Shown here: one piece after another, positions 49,542 through 59,489 of the stretch
Numbering within the stretch: position 1 is the first letter of the stretch
Layout of the letters: the number at the start of each line of letters is the position of its first letter
Assembly: GCA_937981995.1 (NCBI GenBank)
Contig: CALJNC010000009.1
Location: 33,917-97,916, forward strand
Direction of reading: 5' to 3'
Origin: an uncultured Chitinophagaceae bacterium
Lineage (GTDB): Bacteria; Bacteroidota; Bacteroidia; Chitinophagales; Chitinophagaceae
DNA: 64,000 nucleotides
Translations under genes and position numbers: made by a program
Notes under the pieces: model-generated
What the model was told of the DNA's origin: nothing
What the model saw: the letters and a program-made list of their open reading frames with translations, nothing else
Databases searched by the model: none

Positions 49542-50456
49542 TTAATCAGTTGCTGTAATTAATACCTCTACCCTTCTATTTTGTGCAGCTGCTATTCTAA
49601 TAGCAGCACCTCCTCCTGTTAAGTCAGGATACAATTTTCTACTACTTCCAAAACCTCTATACTTCATTCTATCAGCAGATACGCCTTTTGATATCAAATA
49701 CAGATAAACAACCTTCGCCCTCATTTCAGAAAGATTTTCGCGCCCAGTGGTGGGATCAAAACCATCCATGCCACCCAGCTTACAACAAATGTGCCCCTGC
49801 AATTCTATTTGTAATTTAGGCCTTGCTTGCATTACAGCTACTAGCTCAGTCAATACTCTATTTGAACTAGGAATTATAAAATGAGTTCCAGGTTCAAACA
49901 ACAAATCTGGCAATCTGATTTTCTTATTTTTTTTAAACTTTTCAACTTTTAATAATTCATTTTGCTCAGCAGCATTTGCTACATTTTCAGTTTTCTCCTT
50001 TCTTGGAATTACAATATTTGTTTTAGGTGTTGGAGCTACATAAGTCTTTTTGATTTGTACAATCGGTGTTTGCTTTAAAACCTGATCGCCTTTTTTTATA
50101 CCTAAGTGAAAAACTAGTTTAATGGTATTCCAATTTTTAGCGTTGTCATTTAGTTCAACGCTGCTTTTAATAATATTAAACGGATACCCTTTTTTAAGTA
50201 AGGATTGATAAATTGATTGTAAGCGGAATTCAGTAAGGATTCTTTTCTCCGATACGCCTTCACCTTTAGGAACGCTTGCGAAGATCTCAATGCGTTCAGC
50301 AAGGCGCTCAAGTGCAAAATTGTCAATTTGAGTTGTTTGCTTATCTAAAAGATATCCATTACTGCCTTCAAAAGTAAGGCTGCATGTATCTTGCCCAATA
50401 GCCAGATTTACAATACTTAGGAATAATATACTTAATAGGATACGCACTACATGCAA
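49542..50456 (-). CDS. OmpA-family protein
   Basis: FIIPSSNRVLTELVAVMQARPKLQIELQGHICC...NLSEMRAKVVYLYLISKGVSADRMKYRGFGS...NRRVEVLI. Start may be GTG 50447 or TTG 50456. Confidence 0.9.
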   Translation of the reverse strand: MHVVRILLSILFLSIVNLAIGQDTCSLTFEGSNGYLLDKQTTQIDNFALERLAERIEIFASVPKGEGVSEKRILTEFRLQSIYQSLLKKGYPFNIIKSSVELNDNAKNWNTIKLVFHLGIKKGDQVLKQTPIVQIKKTYVAPTPKTNIVIPRKEKTENVANAAEQNELLKVEKFKKNKKIRLPDLLFEPGTHFIIPSSNRVLTELVAVMQARPKLQIELQGHICCKLGGMDGFDPTTGRENLSEMRAKVVYLYLISKGVSADRMKYRGFGSSRKLYPDLTGGGAAIRIAAAQNRRVEVLITATD

Positions 50457-50683
50457 AGTTAAGTCTTCTATTTTTTGTTATGCCACTTGCAGTAGAATTC
50501 TACGTTAAATAAATGGGAATATTAAGACTATATCATTCTATGTAACATCTCCTGCGCATCCATCCAACGTAGATAAAGAATATGCCCTAGAACCTGCGTT
50601 ATTAGTTATTGATTGAAATAATTAGTATAGTACCTGGAAGTTTATAAATACAAATAAAGAATAAAAAGCGAATTCAGAAGAGA

Positions 50684-52951
50684 CTACTTCTTACTAAGCT
50701 TCACACTAAAGGTTTCATCCTTGGTATATACTTTTAATTGGTATAAACCAGTGGGCAATTGACTTACATTTAATTGTAGAAACTCTGTACGTATTACTCT
50801 TCTGCCATTTAAATCAAATAACTCAAGGCGCTCCACTTTGTTCTGTCTATCATTTATAGTGAAATAATCAGACGTCGGATTAGGATAAATAGTTATACCC
50901 TCCTTGGCTAAATCATCCAGTCCAAAAGGTGTTTGATTGGTAACCTCAACCATACCATTGTAAGGTGAAAAGTTTTGCTTAGTTGCAGTTACAAAAATAG
51001 TATCCAAATTCAATACTGCAGGAAAGCTAAACTCAGCTTTACCATTTTTCACAAGGCCAGAAGCTAAAAATTTATCTTCATAATACAGTCCAACTAGTGT
51101 TTCATTTTGATTACATAGCACTTCAAATTTTGTACTATTCACGCCAATAGTTGCATCATGGTTACATGTAAGGGCTCCTTTATCTTGCGTGTTTAATACT
51201 ATACTTGGGTCACCAAATACTACCCAAGTATCAGCTATTTCATTACCGCCATTAGAGTCTATATACGTATTGTAATGATCGTTTGTACTCATAATACCAC
51301 TACTGGTAATTGCACCAAAAGTAGTTTGATACGTACCTGTTCTATTATGACAAAGAATTGCATTCATTTCATCCTGACCTTCCATTGGAGGATCCCAACT
51401 TTGATTTATAGAACTCATAATTGCCGCAACTGCGCCAGTAGGTAATCCATTTACAGAGTCTCTTGCTCTTAGGAAAGACTCTCCTAGACATGTAGCATAA
51501 ACAAAGTTCCCGTTTTGACAGGCTGTAGAAAATATAAAAGGCCATTCGCCATTATCATTTGTAAGCAAAGGAACACCTAAGGTCCCGGTAAATGTGCTAG
51601 TTATAAAAATATCAGTAGAGCCATGACCACAATAATTAATAAGACCTACACCTGAATTAATTGCATCTTTTAAAGATTCTACTGGTGGTGCTCCCGGTGC
51701 GTCATTACCGCCATGCGTACCGTCAAAAAACTCGTAATTATATACGTAGGGGCCGTAGTTTTTATTACTATCAGCAATTCCACGTAAATGTTCATGATCA
51801 AATTGTCCTTTATCTCCGGGTCCCTGATCGCTGCCAATAGCCACTTGCTGCTGCATCCAATTACTTGCCGTATTTAAGTTTTTCTCATATTCCAACGTAC
51901 GTTCTACTTGTGTAATTGCATCCTGTAAAGTATCTGCCGAAAAACGCCCTACCATAAACTCCGGATAATGATCATTACCTGATTGATAAGCATAAGCCCA
52001 ATCTGAAGGTCCAAACAAACCAGGTAAATTCCAATAAGAATTTTGAGCAGGTATATCTGTTGCATCTCCTACAATAAGCAAGTAAGCAATTTGTTCTTGA
52101 TTATAATACTGTGTTACCCTTGCTAATAAATTAGGCTCCGTAGGGCCTCCATCCATAGTATCTGTAATTTCAAAAAATACCTGAATACCCTTTTGCTCTT
52201 TCCATTTTATAAAATCAGGCATCGCACTAGCATAATCTGCATCACATAAAATAAGCATTTTTCCGTGCTGTGCTATTGGACTATATTGCCCAAACAATGT
52301 TTTATAATTTAAAAAACGATAACGGTAAATCTCATCAAAGTCATGCTGTATATGCGTAGGAAATTCATCCTGATTAGATAAAATATTTTCCGTGGCCGCC
52401 TTATCGTAAGTTACTTTAAAGGTAAGCTCAGTATATTTTCTAAGCTCTTTAGTAATTGGGTTATACTGTAATGGATTTACATGAACCGCCTGACCTCTAA
52501 AATCTCTTAAGCCATAAGGCGTATTTAGGTTCACCAATTGATTAGGATAAAATTCATTTTTACTATACGCCTCACCATAAATATAGGGATAATCATTAGG
52601 ATCTTCATGACGGTACATTTTACCTTTTGAAGGAGCTATAGTTACATTAGGAATATCTTTAAATTTAGAAGACAACACTTCTACTCGTCCATCTTTAGTT
52701 TTTGGGACTATAAGTGAGAATGATACTTTTGATAAATCAGGAGCGCCTTTTTCTAATAAATGACTGCCTCTTTGTAAACTTACTCGTTGCTCAATTCCTT
52801 TTGGTGTTAATACATTTTGAAAGCTATGCTCTCCAATCTTCGCCTTGATAATATCATAGTCCTGACCATGTTCTATGATAGTAAAAGTTGATTGCTCTTG
52901 AGCAAGAGATATCAAAGGTAAACAGAGTAAAAAAAGTAAAATCTTTCTCAT
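50684..52951 (-). CDS. Gingipain-like C25-family cysteine peptidase with T9SS C-terminal domain
   Basis: YLLIVGDATDIPA, catalytic-like INYCGHGSTDIF and FIFSTACQNGNF; C-terminal ITIYPNPTSDYFTI...LPTGLYQLKVYTKDETFSVKLSKK. Confidence 0.9.
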   Translation of the reverse strand: MRKILLFLLCLPLISLAQEQSTFTIIEHGQDYDIIKAKIGEHSFQNVLTPKGIEQRVSLQRGSHLLEKGAPDLSKVSFSLIVPKTKDGRVEVLSSKFKDIPNVTIAPSKGKMYRHEDPNDYPYIYGEAYSKNEFYPNQLVNLNTPYGLRDFRGQAVHVNPLQYNPITKELRKYTELTFKVTYDKAATENILSNQDEFPTHIQHDFDEIYRYRFLNYKTLFGQYSPIAQHGKMLILCDADYASAMPDFIKWKEQKGIQVFFEITDTMDGGPTEPNLLARVTQYYNQEQIAYLLIVGDATDIPAQNSYWNLPGLFGPSDWAYAYQSGNDHYPEFMVGRFSADTLQDAITQVERTLEYEKNLNTASNWMQQQVAIGSDQGPGDKGQFDHEHLRGIADSNKNYGPYVYNYEFFDGTHGGNDAPGAPPVESLKDAINSGVGLINYCGHGSTDIFITSTFTGTLGVPLLTNDNGEWPFIFSTACQNGNFVYATCLGESFLRARDSVNGLPTGAVAAIMSSINQSWDPPMEGQDEMNAILCHNRTGTYQTTFGAITSSGIMSTNDHYNTYIDSNGGNEIADTWVVFGDPSIVLNTQDKGALTCNHDATIGVNSTKFEVLCNQNETLVGLYYEDKFLASGLVKNGKAEFSFPAVLNLDTIFVTATKQNFSPYNGMVEVTNQTPFGLDDLAKEGITIYPNPTSDYFTINDRQNKVERLELFDLNGRRVIRTEFLQLNVSQLPTGLYQLKVYTKDETFSVKLSKK

Positions 52952-53046
52952 AGTTTAATTGGACGATTAATTACCCATAAAATTACGACATTTTAAGGAA
53001 TTGCTGCTTTACATTTGTCATCGTTATCTCATTTTAAGATGACAAA

Positions 53047-53127
53047 ACCTTGGGGTGTTGGTTTATTTTAAAGCCATCTGAGATCAAACCCATGAACCTA
53101 GACCAGGTAATGCTGGTTAGGAAAGGT
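53047..53127 (+). ncRNA. TPP riboswitch (THI element) aptamer
   Basis: P1 ACCTT/AAGGT; core GGGGTG ... CTGAGATCAAACCCATGAACCTAGACCAGGTAATGCTGGTTAGGAAAGG matches the THI-box consensus (CUGAGA, ACCC, GAACCUGA-UCUGG-UAAUGC-CAGC-GUAGGGA). Confidence 0.95.
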
Positions 53128-53215
53128 AAGTAAAGATTCGTCTCTCTCTTACCGATTATTTAAAATAAACAGATGCCTCTGTTGATATCGGGCATCACAA
53201 AAAAAAGTAATTGAA

Positions 53216-55426
53216 ATGAAAAAACTAAATCTTGTTACACTCCTATTGTTAGTTGGAGCTTTGGTAAATGCACAAACTGATAGCAACTTTCGCAAAATTG
53301 AATTGCCTGCATCGGTAATCACCAATGGCAACCCGCTTGAAGAAACTAAAATAAAAAATTCAGAGGTTGTATTGAAAAAGAAGAATATTCAGAAACTAAA
53401 TACAGCAGTTGATGTACCCTATGTATTAAACCAAACTCCTTCGGTTGTGGTAGGATCAGATGCAGGGATTGGTGTGGGATATACTAGTATAAGAATCCGG
53501 GGTACAGACATTAGTCGTATCAATGTAAACATGAATGGAATTCCTATTAATGATGCCGAAGGCCAAGGAGTATTTTTTGTAAATTTTCCAAATATCTTAG
53601 GCTCTGCAAATTCGCTCTCGGTACAAAGAGGTATTGGAACGTCTAAAAATGGTTATGGAAATTTTGGGGGCTCTATTTCAATAAACAATTTAGACGTAAA
53701 CTATACTAAACCGCATGTGAGTATCATGAGCGATTATGCATCTTTTAATACATTTAAAAATAGTTTTAAAGCAAGTACAGGATTAATCAATAATCGCTTT
53801 ATCACCACTATGCGTTTATCAAAAATTACAAGTGATGGATTCATTCAACGTTCAAATTCTAATTTAAGTTCAGCTCAAATAACTAGTAAGTATTTTATTG
53901 ACCCCAATACCACCATTACGTTTAACTATTTAGGCGGAAAAGAAAAAACAGGCCAAGCTTGGAATGGTGTTTGGGAGGGCAATTTAGATAGCGCAAGAAA
54001 CTTTAATGAGCTAGGTGCTAAAGGCGATGGTACATTTTACGACAATCAAACAGATAATTATCAGCAGGATTACTATCAACTTTTTGTAGATAGAATGGTA
54101 AAAAATATTGATAATAAAAATGGTATCCTACGCTATGGTGGAGCACTATATTATACCAAGGGAAAAGGATATTACGAGGAGTACAAGCTAGATCAATCCT
54201 ATGCAGGCTATGGCTTATCACCTTTTATCCAAGGTAATGATACAAGTAACTCAACCGATTTGATTCGTCAACTTTGGTTAGACAATGACTTTTATGGTGC
54301 ACGTGCATTTGCCTCTTATTTTGGAAAAAAAATACAAGCCGGTTTATACCTTAACTCCTCACGCTATGATGGCGATCACTTTGGAGATATTATATGGGCA
54401 GATAAAGGAATTGCAAATGACTACCGATGGTATGAAAACGACGCAACCAAAACGGATAACAATGTATACGGAATGTTTTCTTATCAAGTAAATAAAAAAT
54501 TACAACTTTTTGCAGACGTGCAATATCGTAATGTACAATATGAAATAAACGGCTTTAGAGACTTTCCTAATTTGTATCAAGACTTAAATTGGAACTTTAT
54601 AAACCCTAAAATTGAAGTTCGTTATGCTCCTTCTAATAATACAAGTTTAGCTTTATTTGCAGCTAACTCTTCTAAGGAGCCTAACCGTGGCGATTTTGAA
54701 ACAAGCACAACACAATTACCCGAACCTGAACGCTTAACGAATATTGAACTAAACTGGAACCAGCGAATAATTAAAAGACTTAAATTATATACGACCCTAT
54801 TTTATATGGGATATGATAATCAACTTGTGCTTACCGGTCAGATAAATGATGTAGGAGCCTATACTCGTGAAAATGTAAAAAAATCCTACCGAGCGGGTGT
54901 AGAATTTTTAGTAGATTATAAACTGCAAAAAAACTTACAAATACAAGCAAATTTGAGTTTATCTAAAAATAAAATTAATTCCTTCTCAGAATATATTGAT
55001 GACTACGATAATGGCGGGCAGGAAGTGAATATTTATCAAAATACAGATATTGCTTTTTCGCCTAAGGTAGTAGCTGGTGCACAAATTACATTTTACCCAC
55101 TACGCGGTGGATTAAGCAATAATTTTTCTGAAGCTTCATTAGACATACTACCTAAATATGTAGGCCGCCAATACCTTGACAACACTCAAAATATAAATAG
55201 AAGCATCAGCGCATTTAGCACGACCGATGTATTAATAAATGTTCCCATAGCACTTAGAAAAAGCGGCAAATTCAAAGTAAGAGCCGGTATTATGAATGTG
55301 TTTAATAAGCTGTATGAAAGTAATGGCTACACCTATTCATTCATATATGGAGGTAAACAAACCTTCAACTACTATTATCCTCAGGCAGGTTTGCGCTATA
55401 CGTTTGGCTTAGGATATGAATTTTAG
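53216..55426 (+). CDS. TonB-dependent receptor, predicted thiamine/TPP-regulated
   Basis: Plug: VPYVLNQTPSVVVGSDAGIGVGYTSIRIRGTDISRINVNMNGIPINDAEGQGVFFVNFPNI; barrel ends AGLRYTFGLGYEF; TPP riboswitch upstream. Confidence 0.95.
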   Translation: MKKLNLVTLLLLVGALVNAQTDSNFRKIELPASVITNGNPLEETKIKNSEVVLKKKNIQKLNTAVDVPYVLNQTPSVVVGSDAGIGVGYTSIRIRGTDISRINVNMNGIPINDAEGQGVFFVNFPNILGSANSLSVQRGIGTSKNGYGNFGGSISINNLDVNYTKPHVSIMSDYASFNTFKNSFKASTGLINNRFITTMRLSKITSDGFIQRSNSNLSSAQITSKYFIDPNTTITFNYLGGKEKTGQAWNGVWEGNLDSARNFNELGAKGDGTFYDNQTDNYQQDYYQLFVDRMVKNIDNKNGILRYGGALYYTKGKGYYEEYKLDQSYAGYGLSPFIQGNDTSNSTDLIRQLWLDNDFYGARAFASYFGKKIQAGLYLNSSRYDGDHFGDIIWADKGIANDYRWYENDATKTDNNVYGMFSYQVNKKLQLFADVQYRNVQYEINGFRDFPNLYQDLNWNFINPKIEVRYAPSNNTSLALFAANSSKEPNRGDFETSTTQLPEPERLTNIELNWNQRIIKRLKLYTTLFYMGYDNQLVLTGQINDVGAYTRENVKKSYRAGVEFLVDYKLQKNLQIQANLSLSKNKINSFSEYIDDYDNGGQEVNIYQNTDIAFSPKVVAGAQITFYPLRGGLSNNFSEASLDILPKYVGRQYLDNTQNINRSISAFSTTDVLINVPIALRKSGKFKVRAGIMNVFNKLYESNGYTYSFIYGGKQTFNYYYPQAGLRYTFGLGYEF

Positions 55427-55441
55427 GCAGTGATAATTATG

Positions 55442-55449
55442 TAGTTTTG
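55442..55449 (+). promoter_or_regulatory. -7-like box TAGTTTTG, 4 nt before ATG
   Basis: TAGTTTTG-CTTT-ATG(55454). Confidence 0.4.
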
Positions 55450-55453
55450 CTTT

Positions 55454-56419
55454 ATGTCTTTCTTTAAAAGAATAAAAGCTGTTTATTGGATAAACAATTT
55501 GCTCAATAGTAAAAAGCTGGATTGTAATGAAGATGTATATAAAAAATATGGCCTTACTAAATCTACCAAAGATTTAATTTCAAGTAAAGATTTAAATCAT
55601 GCTAAGGACATTGACACTCCTTGGCTTGATAAAAGCGATGCAAGTGAGCAGCTTGCTGCGGCATTACCAAATACAAATTTTAGCGAAGACATAAAAAATA
55701 AAATAAAAACCTTTGCCCAAGACGGCTATGCAATACTTGAAAAAGCCTACACTGAAAATGAGGTGGATACCATCTTGTCAGAAATAGAAAGATTAAAAGA
55801 AGCAGGCAAAGCAAAACATCGGGATGACGAACGTATCATTTTCGCAATTCATAATTCCGATGAAATATATAAACTAGCTACTAAACCTCACATTACTTCT
55901 CTACTCGATTTTTTGTTGGGTAAGAAAGTAAAACTTTTTCAAAGTCTAAACTTTGAGCATGGCAGTGCACAACGCGCGCACAGCGATACTATTCATATGA
56001 CGACTTATCCATTGGGCTACCTAGTTGCTGTTTGGGTTGCCTTGGAAGATATTCATCCTGATAGTGGGCCACTATTTTATTATCCGGGGAGCCAAAAATT
56101 GCCTTATGTATTAAATGATGATTACCAACACGGCGGCAACTATTTCATGCTAGGTAAAAATGCTTACCAACAATACGAAGATGCTATACAGCAAGTAATA
56201 GAAAATAATAAATTGAAAAAGGAAATCTTCTGCCCTAAAAAAGGAGATGCATTTATATGGCATGCCAATATCCTACATGGTGGCTCCCCTATTAATAATC
56301 CTGACTTAACACGTAAGAGTATGGTACTGCACTTTTATGCCGAAGATGTAATTTGCTACCATGAGATAACACAGCGCCCTGCTATATTTAATGGCGCTGA
56401 GGCACATTGCCCTTCTTAG
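55454..56419 (+). CDS. Phytanoyl-CoA dioxygenase (PhyH) family protein
   Basis: FAQDGYAILEKAY, RAHSDTIHMTTYPLGYLVAVWVALEDIHPDSGPLFYYPGSQ, GDAFIWHANILHGGSPINNP (HxD...H). Confidence 0.9.
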   Translation: MSFFKRIKAVYWINNLLNSKKLDCNEDVYKKYGLTKSTKDLISSKDLNHAKDIDTPWLDKSDASEQLAAALPNTNFSEDIKNKIKTFAQDGYAILEKAYTENEVDTILSEIERLKEAGKAKHRDDERIIFAIHNSDEIYKLATKPHITSLLDFLLGKKVKLFQSLNFEHGSAQRAHSDTIHMTTYPLGYLVAVWVALEDIHPDSGPLFYYPGSQKLPYVLNDDYQHGGNYFMLGKNAYQQYEDAIQQVIENNKLKKEIFCPKKGDAFIWHANILHGGSPINNPDLTRKSMVLHFYAEDVICYHEITQRPAIFNGAEAHCPS

Positions 56420-56469
56420 CCAACCTAAGCATCTTTTCAAACGTCTTATATTTGAAATCTATTATTGTA

Positions 56470-57887
56470 TGAAAAACTTCATATACCTATTCTTACTATT
56501 CGTAAGTATAGGCTCAAATGCTCAAAATGTTACCAAAGAACGATTGGTTGGATTTAGCTATTATACCAATGGTAGTCGTTCGGATTCGGCAAGTTTTACT
56601 TATCCTGATAGATATACTACTAATGGATACAGTGATGCGCAAGTTCAATCAGTTGAAGAATACAAAGAAGTTGGATTCAAGGAACGCTACTCCTACGACT
56701 TAGAGAATAAAATACGCAGTAAAACAATATTCATAAAAAATAAAAAGGAAGTTGACAAGCAAATTTATAGCCACGACAAGAAACTAATAAGCAGTGATAA
56801 AATAATATTCTTAAGTGGAACAGAAAAACTTACGCATAGAATATGGAGAACAGATTACGATCGAGATGAAGAACTAGAAGATTATTATGTAAAAATCACA
56901 AATTACAATTCTGAAGAACGTCCAATCTATGATTCAAGTATTATTTATCACCCTAATAATACTTTTGACATTAATACAGCGCACTTCAGTTATCCGAATA
57001 AAAATGTGCTTAAGACAATTTCTTATAACAATAATTGGGAAGACTCATTAATGAATAAAGTAAGTATCGATAGTAATAGTAATGGTACGCATTACATTGA
57101 AACATACAATGTACTTATCGACAATACAATTACGAATAACAGAAAACGAATCAAAAGTAATATCAACGGAATTAGATTAAATATTCAATTCTTAAAAGTT
57201 AATGGTCTATGGGATACCATTAGTTATACCGAAACCAAATATTTAGAAATTAGAGATGGTATGAATCTTTTAGAACAAAAAACGCTCATAAGAAATTCAC
57301 CGACTGACACATTTAGAAATACGTACAAAATATCCAAAGAATACAATAAATATGGGCTTTATACTCTTCAAAGAACCTTTAATGTAGATAGTATAGGAAA
57401 CTGGAAATTAGAAACAACCAGTATACCAACCTATAATAATCTGAATCAATTAATTTTTTCAAAAACTATTTATGAAGAAAACAATAGGTATAGCACGACC
57501 CAAACTACTTATACATCCAAAGGCAGCCTTGCTTCTCTTAAGCAATCAAATGTATATCCTAATTTGATTACCAGTACAACTAATAACTATTACTATGAGC
57601 CCTACCTTAAAGAAGAAACTCAATTAAATTACAACCAACTCGTTCCAATAACTTACCCTAACCCTTTTAAATCGGATATAAATATTTTATTCTCTTGTAT
57701 ACCTAATAAAGCAGGAACTATTACTATTACAAATACTGAAGGCAAGATAATAGAGAAACATAATTTTAGTTCCCCGACGGAAATATACCAATACACTTGG
57801 AATGCCAATCACCTTCCTGCAGGGATTTATATTGCCCGTATTACTATGGGGAAAGAAACCGAAAATATTCAATTACAAAAGCAATAA
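56470..57887 (+). CDS. Secreted protein with T9SS C-terminal sorting domain
   Basis: Signal peptide MKNFIYLFLLFVSIGSNAQ; C-terminal ITYPNPFKSDINILF...LPAGIYIARITMGKETENIQLQKQ. ORF track start 56391. Confidence 0.8.
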
Positions 57888-57889
57888 AT

Positions 57890-58669
57890 TTAAGCTTTCG
57901 CTCCTTTAAAATCAGCTTTTCTTTTTTCTAAGAAAGCACTTACCCCCTCCTTCATTTCAGGTGTTCCAAAACAGCTACCGAATTCTTCAATCTCCGTATT
58001 AAAACCTTCAGGTGAATTGGAAGCATTGATGCACTTAATCGTTTTGGCTAAGGCCATGGGTGATTTTTTATTTATAATACCTAGAATGTTTTTTGTATGT
58101 TCTAATAAGGATTCAACCGTAGTTACATGATTTACAAGCCCAATATTTTCAGCTTCTTTAGCATCAGCTATATGGGCCGTCATGCAAAGCTCCATTGCTC
58201 TGCCTTTCCCAACCAAAGTAGTTAAACGTTGCGTACCACCATATCCTGGAATCAAACCAAGATTTACTTCAGGCTGGCCAAACTTTGCTTTTTCACTGGC
58301 AACTCTAAAATGACACGCCATGGCTAATTCACAACCACCGCCTAAAGCAAAACCATTTACGGCTGCCACAAAAGGCTTGCTACAGTTTTCAACTTTATTG
58401 AATAGAATCTCTTGTCCATGACGAGATAAATGCTCACCATCTTTTGCATCCATGCTCGGAAACTCAGAAATATCTGCACCGGCTACAAATGCTTTACCCG
58501 CACCAGTCAATATCGCAGATAAAATTTCTTCATTACTTTCTACTTCATCAATTGCTGCACTTAAATCATTTATCGTACCAGCGTTTAAAGCATTCAACTT
58601 ATCAGGACGATTAATGGTAATGATGGCTATGTTTTCTTCTATTTCAAATAAGATATTTACGAATGTCAT
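57890..58669 (-). CDS. Enoyl-CoA hydratase/isomerase family protein
   Basis: AIITINRPDKLNALNAGT, GKAFVAGADISEF, VAAVNGFALGGGCELAMACHFRVAS, PEVNLGLIPGYGGTQRL. Confidence 0.95.
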   Translation of the reverse strand: MTFVNILFEIEENIAIITINRPDKLNALNAGTINDLSAAIDEVESNEEILSAILTGAGKAFVAGADISEFPSMDAKDGEHLSRHGQEILFNKVENCSKPFVAAVNGFALGGGCELAMACHFRVASEKAKFGQPEVNLGLIPGYGGTQRLTTLVGKGRAMELCMTAHIADAKEAENIGLVNHVTTVESLLEHTKNILGIINKKSPMALAKTIKCINASNSPEGFNTEIEEFGSCFGTPEMKEGVSAFLEKRKADFKGAKA

Positions 58670-58739
58670 AATGGATTCTATTAGACCTGCAATTTAAGAC
58701 TAAAAGAAAATTAATATGAGGAAAGGCGAATGAGTTTTT

Positions 58740-59489
58740 CTACATTCGTTGGCTTAGTACCTCATGGCACATAATACCTGCGGCAACACTTACATTGAAA
58801 CTATCAAACTCGCCTAGCATGGGTATAATAAAATTATCATCACTAGCTTTCCTACTTGTAGAAGATATTCCTTTATCCTCTGACCCAAGCACCAAACACA
58901 AAGGTTCGGTCATATCAAGTTCTCTCAATTTTTTTTCTGCACGCAAATCAGATGAGTACACTTTGATACCATTCATTTTAATGGTTTCAAAAGCTACATT
59001 AATACTTTTTTCTCGGCAAAAATTCATTTTAGTAAATGCACCGGCTGATGTTTTTACCATATCCTCAAAAATGGGTGCTGCATTTTTTTCAGAAAAAATA
59101 ACTGCATCCACACCACAACAAACCGCTGAACGGATAATGGCTCCCATATTACGAACATCAGTTATACCGTCTAACAATAATAAAAAAGGGTTTTTACCTT
59201 GCTCAAAGCAAAGTGAAATTACGTCTTGCACCGATTGATATTCTACCACACCACACATAGCTACCATCCCTTGATGGTTTTTGCGGGTCATATTGTTTAG
59301 CTTTTCATTGGGCACACGCACAATAGGCACATTATTATTCTTAGCAGCTTCTAATACATCGCCTACTATATCTCCACTTATACCATGGTATATAAATATC
59401 TTGTCTATAAGTATTTCACTTTGTAATGCTTCAAAAATGGGCTGTCGTCCGAAGATGATTTTCTTCGAAGAGGATTGGTTGAATTTCAT
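58740..59489 (-). CDS. rlmB: 23S rRNA (guanosine(2251)-2'-O)-methyltransferase RlmB / TrmH-family SPOUT methyltransferase
   Basis: IIFGRQPIFEAL, LLLDGITDVRNMGAIIRSAVCCGVDAVIF, LVLGSEDKGIS, IPMLGEFDSFNVSVAAGI. Confidence 0.92.
   Translation of the reverse strand: MKFNQSSSKKIIFGRQPIFEALQSEILIDKIFIYHGISGDIVGDVLEAAKNNNVPIVRVPNEKLNNMTRKNHQGMVAMCGVVEYQSVQDVISLCFEQGKNPFLLLLDGITDVRNMGAIIRSAVCCGVDAVIFSEKNAAPIFEDMVKTSAGAFTKMNFCREKSINVAFETIKMNGIKVYSSDLRAEKKLRELDMTEPLCLVLGSEDKGISSTSRKASDDNFIIPMLGEFDSFNVSVAAGIMCHEVLSQRM

Noticed and set aside
53216-56419. Functional thiamine operon including the PhyH dioxygenase
   Set aside because: The PhyH gene has its own -7-like box directly before its ATG and no known thiamine role; co-regulation not supported from sequence.
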